From positions 3,647,820 to 3,711,819 of the forward strand of contig CM030937.1 in the NCBI GenBank assembly GCA_018136815.1: DNA of 64,000 nucleotides, given 5' to 3'. The notes below the pieces were generated by a model. The model saw nothing but the letters and a program-made list of their open reading frames with translations. It made no database searches and had not been told where the DNA came from. Shown here in pieces: positions 1 to 10,991 of this stretch. Every line of letters begins with the position of its first letter. Position 1 is the stretch's first letter. This stretch comes from Isochrysis galbana. Lineage: Eukaryota > Haptophyta > Isochrysidales > Isochrysidaceae. The translations under genes were made by a program, and so were the position numbers.

Positions 1-754
1 GCAGCGCGTGAGCGCAGCGCGAAGGCCGGTGACCAGCGTAACGAGAAATTTGCCAGAAGCGGGCTCGAGCTCGAGACCAGCTACCTGGATCCCATTCCGA
101 GAGGCCCGAATCGGCCGGAAGCCCAAGGCCGTTCGGAGGGGGATCACATTGGCGACGAGAAGACGTGCTTTTGCCGAGAGGACGGTCAAGAAGTGCGTCC
201 GTAACGGAGACGATGCGGAGTAATTCGTAGGCCGGAGGCGGAGCCCGACGATTGTCAGCGCAGTCGCCTTGCGGTCGAGTTGTTGTTTTGCGATTTTTAA
301 TGCCTCGGTCCCGCCGCTTGGACGGCGGCGACCATCGAAGCCGTAGTGTCCGGGGTTAGAGGCAGCCTTAGCAACCTTGGCGTTTGGTGGACTTGGAAGT
401 AGTCGCCGCGGCGTCACGGCGGCGACCGTGACCGACGTTTGTTGTTGGCCAGCAACTCGGGCTGTTCGTACGGGCTCAAGTAGCGTTGGCAGAGGTTGAC
501 GCACGAAAGCCGAACGAGGAGCTCGTGGTTCTCGACGCGGAGAGCGAGTCTTTGCAAGATACTCGCCGAACTTGGTCGCGTTATCCACGCCGCGGAGCCG
601 CGTCGACCTTGTCGTTCCGAATGATGGACTCGAATCGTTGATTGATATCGTGCGACATGTTGGGTGGTCCCAGACTGTCGTGGCATCCACCTTCGCGTCA
701 CCCATCTTGCGGACGTACGCGCGCACCAAATTCTTGGATAACTCTAAGAGATCG
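1..754 (-). repeat. Retroelement-like sequence, unresolved
   Basis: No host gene is visible. The best coding signal is on the minus strand just inside the gap (roughly 700-560), where a frame reads like part of an LTR-retrotransposon gag region. I cannot place it in a family. Its orientation is opposite to the pol segment that follows the gap, so either the gap hides a junction between two elements or two repeats were scaffolded together. Treated as a broken fossil. Confidence 0.3.
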
Positions 755-854
755 NNNNNNNNNNNNNNNNNNNNNNNNNNNNNNNNNNNNNNNNNNNNNN
801 NNNNNNNNNNNNNNNNNNNNNNNNNNNNNNNNNNNNNNNNNNNNNNNNNNNNNN
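755..854. other. Assembly gap (100 N)
   Basis: A run of exactly 100 N, the usual placeholder for a gap of unknown size. It falls between opposite-strand retroelement pieces, so distance and order across it are not reliable. Confidence 0.99.
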
Positions 855-1290
855 CCCAAATCAACTCGATCGAAGCCGTCCGTTCTTTCCTTGGACTATG
901 CTCGGACTACCGCCGTTTTATACGTCGTTTTGCGATCCGTGCAGCGCCTTTAACCGCTCTCACGCGGAAAGGGTGCGATGTCCCGGTCGAGTCGCAAACA
1001 GAAGCCTGTCGCCAGGCTATCGAAGATCTCAAGCAAGCTATCTGTGAAGAACCCGTACTCGCACCTCCTCGAGACGACCGTCCTTTCCTCGTTAAGACCG
1101 ACGGGGCTAGCAAGCTCGGCATCGCCGGCGTCCTCGCACAGAAGGACGACGAAGGGAGAGAGCGCGTCGTTGCATACTACGGTCGTAGTTTGAGTCCGGC
1201 TGACCGCCATTGGACAGTCACTGAAATCGAACTTCTAGCAGCGCTAGAATCGATCCGAAATTGGAGGCCTTATCTCTGGGGTCGCCACTT

Positions 1291-1647
1291 TGTCGCATCC
1301 AGAGTTCCACTCAATACGGATGCGATTTCAGGTGTTGAGTGAGTTTTGTTTTGGTTGGTTGAGTCCACCGTTGCCAACGAGGTCTCGAAGCATCGTGCTC
1401 GCTCGACAAGGACATTCTTCATCTCGTCTTCGTTCGTTCCTTTAATTTATTGTCTCGTGCGTTTACGTTTAGTTTTGGCTTCTTTCTTTTGTTGGCATGG
1501 TGAGTGGTGTCCGGAAGAGTCTCGATGTGTGACGTCGGCTCGTGCGGTGCGATGTCGCGCGCATCTCGCTCTCAAGACTCCATTACCCTCTCTCTCTCAC
1601 CCCTTTGAGGCTTGTCCTCATGAATAGAGCCTGCGCCCTATTCCACA
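1291..1647 (+). repeat. Left LTR of the nested element
   Basis: A 357-bp LTR starting TGTCGCATCC and ending TTCCACA, nearly identical to 2731-3087. Confidence 0.9.
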
Positions 1648-2730
1648 GTTCAAAGACAGCCTCCTTGGTGCCCTTGCACGCCCTTGTGCGCTCTTGCACA
1701 GCACGCGTACACATGTGCAAGTCCACATGCATTGCCCGCATGCCCGCTTCCCGCAGCCGCAGCTCAATGAGTTGAGCTTCCCTCTCTCAGGCGCGCGGCT
1801 CGTGCGCGGTCAAACTACCCTGCCATCCCTCTCCATCCTTCCTCCCCTCACCTTCGCCTCGCCTTGCCTCCGCTTCTCACCGCCTCTCCTAGTCCTCCAT
1901 TGCCCAATGCCCGTCTGTGGGCGTCAAAGCTTTGTGTGGCCTTGCGCTTGGGTTGTGGCTGTCCTTGCTCCACCCTCAGACTCATAGGTCTTCTCGGTCC
2001 CCCTCTCCATCTTCTTCTTGCCCATGCGCGCTTTGAAGCTCTCATAGCTCTCGGTTGCTTGGTCTCGATTGTCTAGTTGACTGGGTCTTCACTTCCCCGA
2101 TCTCTTCGATTCCCGATTCCTTCTCGTTCTCGTTTCTTGTTTCTTGGCACTATTGCCTCTCCAGTTCCTGCCTCGGCAGCCAGGGTCCCTCCATGAGGGC
2201 TATTCATTCAGGTTCTTTGTTTTGTGCTTTCTCTTCTTAGGGGGGCACCGTGTGACCATGCGCCTCACTGTGGGTGGTGGTCCATCGGGAGGTGAAGTTC
2301 GAAGTCGACTAGATATTTTGGCACTCGGCGCTCGGTGAATGTGCTGCTTCGGAGCTCGCTTGGTCTAGAAGACGGTGGTGAAGAAGACCGGCACAGCTTT
2401 AACTTCTCATTTATGGGCATTGTGCTTCGGCTTCGGATTGCTTGCTTCATTTCTCAGTCTTTGGGTTTCGTTCCGAAAGTGTGTTGTTGTGTTGTGCTCT
2501 TGTAGGTTGCTGTGATTGTGACCCGTAACGTTCTCCGTAGGGACGTGCACCCCGAAAGAGACTTGTCTTTGAACCGCCTGGGGTTCAACCCACTGAGTGT
2601 GCACGCTCTTTGGGGTAGTAGACAAGAGGGACACTTTCACTTTCTCTCCGTTACTTTTGTTGATTGTTCGCGTTTGGTCTGGGCTTGATCACCCCATGAC
2701 TCGCGTGGACGCTCGACTTAAGTCGGGGGG

Positions 2731-3087
2731 TGTCGCATCCAGAGTTCCACTCAATACGGATGCGATTTCAGGTGTTGAGTGAGTTTTGTTTTGGTTGGTT
2801 GAGTCCACCGTTGCCAACGAGGTCTCGAAGCATCGTGCTCGCTCGACAAGGACATTCTTCATCTCGTCTTCGTTCGTTCCTTTAATTTATTGTCTCGTGC
2901 GTTTACGTTTAGTTTTGGCTTCTTTCTTTTGTTGGCATGGTGAGTGGTGTCCGGAAGAGTCTCGATGTGTGACGTCGGCTCGTGCGGTGCGATGTCGCGC
3001 GCATCTCACTCTCAAGACTCCATTACCCTCTCTCTCTCACCCCTTTGAGGCTTGTCCTCATGAATAGAGCCTGCGCCCTATTCCACA
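2731..3087 (+). repeat. Right LTR of the nested element
   Basis: A 357-bp copy of 1291-1647, preceded directly by the G-rich polypurine tract and followed by the duplicated CACTT. Confidence 0.9.
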
Positions 3088-5399
3088 CACTTCACCCTCG
3101 TCGTAGACCATTCAGCTTTGCGCTGGCTTCACACGATGAAAGATCAAGTCACCGGTGGTCCAGCCTCGCGCCTCATGCGATGGGTCCTAAAGCTAGCCGA
3201 ATATCGATTCGACGTCGTGCACAAACCTGGAGTCACTCACTGGGACGCCGACGGCTTATCCCGCTTAGTTGCTCTCGAGCCCGATCACGATCCTCTCCAT
3301 GTCGAGGAGAGTGATGCCCATTCTTTCGATTCTTCTGAGATCCACGACATAGTTGCCGCCGCGGTCACTTCATCCACCCTCACCGCTCGCCGCCAACAAG
3401 CAAACGATAGGCTCGCTCGTCAAGCATCGGAATCTTCGGAGTCGATTACCTCCTCGTATCTCGATGTGGGCGTGCCTCATGCCGACGAATTGCGTCAAGC
3501 GCTCTCTACCGACGAGCTCGCTAGCTCGATCCTTTCTGAATTCGAGTCGATCCTTTCGAAAGCACAATCTTCGATCACCGCCGGTCCGGTCTCTGTTCCT
3601 GACTCTAGCTCGTCGTCGAAGAAAAGATCCCGATTCCTCCTTCGCGATGGCCTACTTTACTACCGTTCGTCAGAGGCGGAAGAGGCTCCTCTTCGTTTAT
3701 ACATTCCGGAGTCCCTTCGTGACACGTACCTCCGCGCCTACCATGACCACCTTGGTCACCCAGGTGCGACAAGGATGTCTACCCTACTTCGTACTCGAGT
3801 GTACTGGCCTGGCTTGTCCGCCTCTGTATCGGAATACGTTCGAGAGTGCCACGAATGCACTCTTGGCAAACCGTTACCGCGACCGCTCGCCCATCCATCC
3901 GGTCTTTCCATCGGATCTTATCCTTTCGACGTCGTCTATTGCGATATTCTTTCGATGGCGCCCACTCACGATTTCGTATCCGGCCGCTCCGGTTTTGACA
4001 AGCTGATTGTTTTCGTCGATTCTCTCTCTCGTTGGATTGAAGCTGAGCCTTGCAACGGTAACCCCTCGTCCGCGAAATGTCTAGACGTCTTCATGCGTCT
4101 CATCGTATCTCGTTATGGAGTCCCTCGCCAACTTCGAACCGACGCCGGCTCGAATCTTTGCTCTCGATTAGTGGACCTAATTCTCAAAGCGACCGGCACG
4201 GACTTGAGCACTACTGAAGCCTATCGCCACGAAGGCGTAGGGCTAGTGGAAAGAGCTCAACAAACTCTCCTCACGATGACTCGAGTCTCCAATGAAGGCG
4301 GCGCCCATTGGGTCGATCACCTTCCGTTTCTTCTCATGTCTATGCGAGCGACCGCCGGTCGCGTCGTACCCAAGTCACCCGCGGCTATCTTGTTTGGTCG
4401 GGAGCTTCGTCTCCCAGCTCAACTTGCTGACCCTGCTCCTGTTCTTGAGTTGCTTCCATCTAGGCCTCCGTCCGATGCCGTCACTTACGCCACCGAGCTC
4501 AATAAGAAGCTTCTCGAGTCGTGGCGTTCCGCCCTCGAAAGTACTCAAGAAGCACAACGCGAATCAATGCGCTCTGCCTCTCAAAAGTCTAAACTCGGCG
4601 TCACCTTCAAACCAGGAGACAGAGTTTGTCGTCGAATCCCTGGCCACGCCAACAAACTTCAGTATCTCTACTCCGGTCCCTACCGAGTAGAAGAAGCAAT
4701 CTCGGCCACTCGATACCGTCTACGCGATCTCGAAAATCGTCAAGTCAAGGATGAAGTTCACATTTCCAATCTCCGTCCGTACTTCACCGTCACCGATTCG
4801 TCTCCGCTCGCAGGAGATGAGTATTTGGTCGAAGAGTTACTCGATCGCAAGGGCGATGGAGTTTCATTCAAGTATCTCGTCAAATGGCGCGGCTATCCTC
4901 GTTCTGAAGCTACTTGGGAGTCTCGAATTGAGTTGCTTCGGCGTTGTGCTGATCTAGTTGAGTCGTACGACACCACTTTCGACCGCCGTCCGGTTCAACC
5001 CCAAGCTCACTCCGCTGTAGACTCCTCTTCAAGTCCAAGTTCAAGTCCCCAGTCTAATCAAGTTCCACGTCGAGTTCAAGAGTCAAATCGTATTCCTCCT
5101 GATCTGCCTTCAAGTCGCACCCGTTCTCGTTCACGTTCGTAGCGCTAAGTCGACCGGAAGTGGATGATTAGCGTCGCGTCAGCGCCTGACCCAGCGCAAC
5201 TGCCCGAGCAAAACTCCTGTAAAAGGGAGAACGTGGTAGGACGTGGCGTACGAAATCGGGGGCCGCCGCGCTAAGCTGCCGATTTTGTGCTCGCTTTGGA
5301 TCCATGGGTTAATCCTCCTCCTCTAGGTCTCTCGTCTCGTATGGTTAAAGGAACTCTCTTGGCTCGACATCGGGAGACGTCTCGATTTAAGTCGGGGGG

Positions 5400-5630
5400 T
5401 GTTGTATTCCTGCCCACCTGAAGGCTGTAGGCATGAATATTCGTGTAAGGTACGCGCTCACAATTACAATTGAACAGTTCCCCGTGTTGCCACTGACGCA
5501 CAAGACACACAGATTCGGATTCCCCATGGTCTCAAGTCCAGGTTTGCAGGTTTTGGTCTCGAAATTTGCGATTCGAATTTTGTTTTTGCTGTTACTATAA
5601 TTGTTGGCTCGTTTAAGGTAATAAACCGGC
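5400..5630 (+). repeat. 3' LTR of the gypsy element (extent approximate)
   Basis: Starts TGTTGTATTCC directly after the polypurine tract. The first ~230 bp are similar along their length to 30916-31130, a second LTR of the same family. The right boundary is not defined because no second LTR of this copy lies in the window. Confidence 0.7.
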
Positions 5631-6430
5631 ATGACTTCGACTTCTCGTTCTGCAGTCGCTCTGCGAGACTCTCTCTCTCTCTCTCTCTCCGTCCGCCTCT
5701 CCTCGGCCGACGGCAAGAAGATTCGTCCAAAACATTCTCCGGTCCCAAGATATCTCGTGGGGGGTCTCTCCGCGCTCCGCGAGGGAAAGGACGCGATCTC
5801 GCTCCGAGATCGGCCTCGCGCCCTCCCACGCTGCCCCGCCGTGCCCTCGGTCCCTCGCCCCCCCCCGCGGCAGGTTCTTTCCCTCGGCGTGCCGTCCGTC
5901 GCCTCCGGCCGTTATATTATCCCCCCCCCCCCGCGCGAGGTTCTTCTCCTCCGCGCGCGGTTCGTTTCCTCCGGCCGTCGTTCGTCCCCCCCCCCGCGCG
6001 CGCTGTTCCCCCCCCCTCGCTTCGATTCCTCTCGCGATTCCTTCGATGATTGCCTCCATCTCGTCCGTTCTTCTTCGCGATTCTCGCGGAGGGGATGTTT
6101 AACGTTAGTTTCGCCGCGTTTTCGGTGAAAGAAAGGAAGAACGAATGGCACGCGCCTCGCGTCTCGCGTCTCGTTTCGTCGCCCCTTGCTCGTTGCTTGT
6201 CTAGAAGGTCTCTCCGCACATCGCCTTCTTCCCCCCGCGCGATTTTGGATCTCTCCTCGACTCTCCGCGTTGGCTTCAGCGGACGAGTTTCACTTTAACG
6301 ATAGTTCGAACCCTTCGTTTGCGTAGTTTTGCGCTCTCTTTCCGTATTTCTTCGCGCATGACGAGCGATCGCGACCTCAGCCTTCGCCGCGCGGGGAGGG
6401 TTGTTTATCGTATGATTCCGGAGTGTTTAC
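5631..6430. other. CT- and C-rich region without a supported gene
   Basis: Contains (CT)n at about 5669-5690 and several poly-C runs (5920-6015) that open long but meaningless frames on both strands. Its end (about 6325-6390) is shared with 59812-59870, so at least that part is a dispersed repeat. It may be the rest of the LTR. No gene seen. Confidence 0.5.
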
Positions 6431-6678
6431 GTTAGTTTTCCGAGCCCAAGGTCGTTGGGGTTTGGGTTTCTTGTGAGTGATTTTGTAGGAACTTCGTCGA
6501 GTCCCACCGTGTTCCCAAGCGAGTCCCCCCGAGTTCCCGAGTCTATACCCCGAGTCAACGAGTCAATACAAGCCAAGCACGCGCCTGAGCCACCCCCAGT
6601 CGCCTGCCACCACCTCCCACAAGCCTCCTTCCACACTTCCACGCCCTCCGTGCGTCGTGCGTCGTGCGTCGATCACCA

Positions 6679-6797
6679 TGCCCGTAGTCACCCCCGAGGA
6701 AAGCTCCATGAGCTCCCCGCAAGAACCGCACTCCGCGCTAGCTGCCGGCGCGCCCTCGCAGGCCATCACCAAGAGTGAGATGAGCCTTGCTCTGACA
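6679..6797 (+). CDS. Possible first exon of an unknown gene
   Basis: An ATG at 6679 follows a C/T-rich leader and opens MPVVTPEESSMSSPQEPHSA, a serine/alanine-rich start like those of host proteins. After about 40 codons the frame runs directly into the dispersed repeat beginning at 6798, so any gene here is interrupted or spliced. No domain is recognised. This is a weak call based on context only. Confidence 0.2.
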
Positions 6798-7159
6798 CAC
6801 TCGGGCGTCCGCTCGCACCAGAGGAGTTTTATTTTAGACCTTTTGCTTTTGGAGCAGTAGGCTAGCGGATTGGACACTTAGATGACAAAACCAAGCTTGG
6901 TGGTCACTGAAGGTCTCAAAGAGGGCAGTCAAAGCAACATTTCATCTCCTGGGGACCATGGGTAGAAGAGCTCCCCATTGGGTGGTATCAGCCATTTCTC
7001 CCGTTTCTAGGACAAGCAGCAATTCCGACCAGATGACCCGTAAACGCTTCACAAAACTTGGTGTTGCTGAGGGAATGGTGCCTAGGTACACCTGGAACAT
7101 TTAATGAGGACATGCATGTGGTAATTCAATAGCCAAGGTTTGGGACAAAATAACATGGT
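6798..7159 (+). repeat. Copy of the interior of the MITE-like element at 15295-15951
   Basis: These 362 bp match 15522-15877 with few differences, starting CACTCGGGCGTCCGCTCGC and ending near ACATGGT. The outer parts of the 15295-15951 element, with their CTAGGAC palindromes, are missing here, so this copy is either trimmed or shows that the shared core was captured separately. No coding capacity is visible. Confidence 0.8.
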
Positions 7160-7164
7160 CTAAG

Positions 7165-7593
7165 TCAATGAAGATGAGCTGCAGGCACGTGCTGTCCTGC
7201 ACCATCAATCAACTCCATGTGGCAAAATCCAGCGAAAGAGAGACGCCTTATGATGGACTTGTTCATGACGGTAAGGCTTATGAAGGGCTCGCATGTGGCG
7301 GTGTCGTGGTTGATCAAGGAGAGTGCTGCAGCGTTGAGCGTCAGCACACATCCCTTCTGCTTCCAGCCTTCGAAGATGGGCGCATTGACGTGTGGGTAGG
7401 GCGCGCCCCAGCCGCCACGGAGGGTGAACCCAAGCCCCTCCGTCTTCATCTGCAGCGACCCATCGTGCAGCATGTAGACGGCCCCGACGGTGTGCACGAG
7501 TGCCTGCAGCGCAGCCTTGCGAAAGGCACCATCGTCGTCCAGTGGGAGTTGGATTGTGTATACACATACATTATTGATTATTGTTTGTACCAT
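7165..7593 (-). CDS. Hypothetical protein, possibly one exon or a relic
   Basis: A 142-residue minus-strand frame with balanced composition, reading for example PYPHVNAPIFEGWKQKG near its middle. I do not recognise a family. It lacks transmembrane segments and obvious repeats. An almost equally long frame lies on the plus strand (7168-7611), but the minus one looks more protein-like. It sits directly beyond the dispersed repeat ending at 7159. The start at 7593 is the first ATG and is arbitrary, and the frame may be an exon or a decayed gene. Confidence 0.3.
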   Translation of the reverse strand: MVQTIINNVCVYTIQLPLDDDGAFRKAALQALVHTVGAVYMLHDGSLQMKTEGLGFTLRGGWGAPYPHVNAPIFEGWKQKGCVLTLNAAALSLINHDTATCEPFISLTVMNKSIIRRLSFAGFCHMELIDGAGQHVPAAHLH

Positions 7594-8183
7594 GATGTGT
7601 GTTGTAGGTAGGGAGTAGTATTAATGACATTGATATTGGATATTGGACTTGGCACATCACACTTCACACTTCATTCACACATCACGCTCTTAATTCCGCT
7701 CATTGCTCATTGCGGTTGTAACGCAACAAGACAGGTACCTCATCAACGCCTCAACTTGATCATGATCAGCCAGCCAAAGAGCTTGCGCGCAAGGAAGGAA
7801 ACATACAAGCCACCTAAACGCGCCTTTGCCTTTGCGGCTGCCTGCCGCCCATACAGTACCTAGACATTGCCGCTGCCATACACCGTACCAGTGCCCCAAA
7901 AAAATGGAAGATTCGGGGCCAAACACCCACTAACCACTAACTAAGAATCTAAGAGTTAAGAGTCCGGTAACCACTACCTCTCCACTGACATCGCCCTTGC
8001 ATCCTTTCGCTCCACTTCTTTTCCCTTCCCCCCTTCTTTCCTTTTTCTTCGGTTTCTGGGGTCTGGCAACTCACTGATCACTGATCACTGAGCTCGAGCT
8101 CGCATCAGATTTTGGTTTTGGCGAATGTGCGTGTGATAGTGGTGTGAGAGAATTGTAAGAGGATTTTTACCCGGTTCTGTTCT
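7594..8183. other. Intergenic, no gene seen
   Basis: Only short unconvincing frames. About 7990-8070 contains a C/T-rich stretch resembling 30235-30300, which in turn matches the 3' end of the LINE family in reverse orientation. Confidence 0.5.
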
Positions 8184-8259
8184 GGAGAGAGCGCGAGCGA
8201 TGGCGTCGCTCTCCGTCCTCTCGGCCGCCCTGGTCACCGCGATGGTGATAGGGCGATAG
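8184..8259 (+). repeat. Duplicated signal-peptide-like start (copy 1)
   Basis: The leader GGAGAGAGCG and an ATG at 8200 open MASLSVLSAALVTAMVIGR, which ends at a stop at 8257-8259. The same leader and a closely similar peptide occur at 16540-16615. The peptide has the hydrophobic core of a secretion signal. This is either a duplicated first exon or part of a dispersed repeat. Confidence 0.4.
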
Positions 8260-8589
8260 GGACACGATAAGATAGTTGCAGAAGGCAGAAAGAAGGCGTT
8301 TTACACGTTTGTTTGGCCCATAGGAACACCCAGCAATAGGTCTGCCCCAGCCCGCCAGCTCCGTTCGCGGTCCCCGCCGTGCCCGTTGTTAGCGGCCGTG
8401 TAAGTAAGAGGAAAATCAGTAAAAAATTCACACTGTAAAATGAGATGGTTCTATTCGGGTACTCCGTATTCTTGTACATTGGAATGGCGCAACACTTTGG
8501 TTTTCAGACTGACTTTGGACTTTGGAGGTCGCGTGCCCGACAGCTCCAGAATCTATATTGTTGTACACGGGCAGCATGTGGACATTTGA

Positions 8590-8860
8590 TGGCCCAACTT
8601 CATTACTTCATTCCGTCCCACGTTCGACGGATCGCGACCTCACACGAGGCACCGGGGAAAGGCCCCCCTAAGCAATGCTCACGCTTCCTTCAGGGGCTGT
8701 GCCTCAAGAACAAGCGCGGGGTCCACTGCAACCTCTTGCACGACGTGCCTGGCGCGTGGATCGAGAACAAGTGCACAATCCGGTGCCGCCTGCACCCACA
8801 CAAGAAGATTCCGGGCGTGTGCCTGAACGGACCATCGTGTCTCTTCGTCTTCGTCTCTTT
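8590..8860 (+). mobile_element. LINE fragment: CCCH zinc-finger part of the ORF
   Basis: The plus-strand frame contains CSRFLQGLCLKNKRGVHC followed by DVPGAWIENKCTIRC, lining up with CKRFPNGKCPMNIKGKAC and YPGAWKDGMCTIVC of the LINE at 42706-44661. Spacing of the Cys/His residues is kept. Neither the endonuclease nor the reverse transcriptase follows, so this is a short relic of the same non-LTR family. Confidence 0.65.
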
Positions 8861-8879
8861 CTTCACTCTAAGTGCGTGA

Positions 8880-9528
8880 TGACTGTAGCGGCCCTCCTCG
8901 TAGAGATTCTGAGAGAGGGAAGAACCCCCCTGCGCCCGAAACTCAAATTCGACTCCACCCTTGAATACCTACGTGGGAAATTGGCCCGCTCCCCGCCCCC
9001 CCCCTCTGCCCCCCCCCCCCCCCCTCTGCCACTTGGATCCCTCCCTGCTTGAGGGTGTGAGAGTGAAGACATCACACGTCACAAGCGCGCTGCCTAGGCC
9101 GCGGGCTCTAGCGCAGCTCATTGTGACCCCTGATTGTCTGGCCGCACACAAGGTGTGAGGCCAGGCAATCAGGTGGCAGAAGACGCTGGGCAGGACAACT
9201 GGTGGCTGTGCCGACCACAGCGGAGACACCGGACCCGCACTGCGGCGTGTTCCCCAACTGTCCATCGACACAGCTACCAGCGCCGGCCCACGTCTCCGAC
9301 GGAGGTGGAGGACGAGGGGGGGACAACCAGGATAACTAGGTATGCACTGGGGACGTTAGCTCCCGTTTCCCCCGCCGGGAGGCGGTGTACTAAGGTGAGT
9401 TGGCGGCGAACCCGAACGCCGCTCCTCTCCGAGTCTGAGACTCGAAGTGGCTCACTTTGTGCATACCGAGGCTTTTAAGGACATCCTCCAGGTCCAGTAA
9501 GCTATAGGAGGTATATACACAAAGAATG
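8880..9528. other. Intergenic with poly-C runs and a hairpin
   Basis: No gene seen. Poly-C tracts lie at about 8996-9025. Inverted arms at 9131-9143 and 9159-9171 (TGATTGTCTGGCC against GGCCAGGCAATCA, one G:T pair) could form a 13-bp stem with a 15-base loop. A looser pair, GGTATGCAC near 9340 and GTGCATACC near 9463, lies downstream. Confidence 0.4.
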
Positions 9529-10991
9529 TTACCAAGCAGGGACTAGCTCATCACGCATCACAGTTACATCCTTGCTCCCATTTGCGCTGCTGATGCACAC
9601 TCGGTAAGCACTTCCGCATGGGCTGTCCACCACATCATCGATCACCTCAGACACGCGCCCACGCTTCAACGCCCTCACCCTCGCCGAGCGCAAGCCCGTC
9701 CGTCTCGGCGGCACACGCACCACGACAGCGTCACCCACAGCCACATCATTCGCCGCCGTCGCTCGTGCCACCTCGCGGTAGCGCGCCTGCCGCGCCTCCG
9801 CTGCCTGAACACTGCGGCTTGTGCAAGCAAAGAGCGAAAACAGCGCGTCCCCTTCACCCGGTTCCGAAATGGAGCAATGGTGTGCACATCGGCCGTCCCA
9901 GCTGATGCGCACACCGTCGACGAGCACGACTGCCAGTCCGACTGAGGGAAAGAGCAGACACCACTGTGGAGGGGGAGGGGCATGAATCCGCAGACGCACC
10001 CAAAGTGCAAACGAGCGCTCGGCGTCATCAGAGTCGACGTGCGCCTCATTCCATAGGTTGCGCGACACAGCACAGTGGAGCCTCGAGAAGGCTCCAACTG
10101 CGCCAAGCATGCGCAACCACACAAACCTGCTGTAGGGGAAGGCTGAGGAAGGGGAGAGGGGTGGTGTCAGAGTGTGTGCTTGTGTGGGGCTGTGCACTGG
10201 CGGCAGAGTAGCAAGCGGCGCTCACCTGAGAAAATGGCGTCACAAGCGGCGGCGCACGACTCAAGCAGGGACTGCGCTCCACGCCTACGGTCGGGAGCAG
10301 ACGCAAATGCAGCACCATCGAACGGCGCCTTTTGTCTTGGCATTGCATGCTCCTCTTTTGGTGTGTGTGGGCCCACGATGCCTTCGTGGTAATGAAAGCC
10401 CGCACCGACCATGGTGCCGACCACTGCCGGTGGCCCACGGCCGGCGCGCACCGCGTGGTTCATCTGCAACGGCGAGGGAACGGGGGGAAGTCAAGGGGAG
10501 GGAGGTGCTTAATGCCCAAATAAGCACGAGATGGGGCAAGCGGCAATGGGGGCGCGCACCTCGACGAGTCGCTGGCACACCTTGGCCAGCCGGAACCATG
10601 GCGGCTGGCCATTGGGCGATAGGAGGTGAGCATCGCTCACCGCCGTCGGATAGACAACCTCAACGGCAGTGTAGTGGCCCCCCTCATAATCATCATGGGA
10701 GGAGGGGGGCAGCCAGGTGCCGGGGGGCAGACGCGCGACGTCCGTCTGCACGTGTGTCACGCGGCGACCGTCCACGCCAGCCTTCTCGGGCGTGAGTACG
10801 TCGAAGTGGTCCTCGACGCGCCAGCCACCAAGGCCTGGCACGAACCAGCCGGGGCGCTTGTTGCCCACGGAGCGCGCTCTCGCGGACCAGGGATGGTAGA
10901 GAAACCCCTTGGCCCCCGCCCTCGCGTTGGGCGTCACTGGGCACTCGAGGAGGGGGAAGACGTCGGGGAAGCGGGGGCGCAGCTGGCGCAT
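9529..10991 (-). CDS. Unknown multi-exon protein, possibly 2OG-Fe(II) dioxygenase-like
   Basis: Three coding blocks are visible on the minus strand. Exon 1 (10991-10560, 144 codons) ends at a GAG|GTGCGC donor. Exon 2 (about 10463-10226) lies between a TTGCAG acceptor and a CAG|GTGAGC donor. The last block (about 10129-9529) begins after CCCCTACAG. The phase of the last junction does not work out simply, so a small exon or another site may be missed. The last block holds AHVDSDD (an HxD pattern) and about 40 residues later a distal His in WDGRCAHHCS, with FPSVGLAVVLVDG between. This order resembles Tet/JBP-type or other 2-oxoglutarate dioxygenases, but that is inference. The far C-terminus (VGDAVVVRVPPRR onward) is basic and beta-rich, like integrase C-terminal domains. 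Its start lies 79 bp from the start of the divergent SGNH hydrolase gene. Confidence 0.4.

Larger units (their letters stand above)
1291..3087 (+). mobile_element. Small non-autonomous LTR element (TRIM-like) nested in the gypsy copy
   Basis: Two 357-bp direct repeats (1291-1647 and 2731-3087) begin TG and end CA, as LTRs do. They bracket about 1.1 kb without any recognisable gag or pol. The unit is flanked by a 5-bp target duplication CACTT (1286-1290 and 3088-3092) and interrupts the RNase H region of the host element. A polypurine tract (2721-2730) precedes the right LTR and resembles that of the host gypsy element (5390-5399), which suggests related elements supplied the enzymes. The two LTRs are almost identical, so the insertion is recent. 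It looks structurally whole for a non-autonomous element. Confidence 0.9.
855..5630 (+). mobile_element. Ty3/gypsy LTR retrotransposon (chromovirus), broken fossil
   Basis: The plus strand encodes, in order: the end of reverse transcriptase with the RNase H region (from 855), the remainder of RNase H (3093 onward, ending near a DADGLSR motif), the integrase zinc-binding HHCC module (around 3745-3870, with HECTLGK), the integrase core with its acidic motifs (around 3930-4260) and a C-terminal chromodomain (around 4820-4980, with KYLVKWRGYPRSEATWE). The last frame closes at 5142. A short UTR and a polypurine tract (5390-5399) follow, then the 3' LTR starting TGTTGTATTCC at 5400. Chromodomain-bearing integrases are typical of Ty3/gypsy chromoviruses. 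The copy is split by another LTR element (1291-3087) and its left part is lost in the gap. It is broken, but its later pol part is well preserved, so it is probably fairly young. Confidence 0.9.

Noticed and set aside
5613-6219. Overlapping frames of 100-165 codons on both strands
   Set aside because: Caused by CT repeats and poly-C runs; no protein-like segment.
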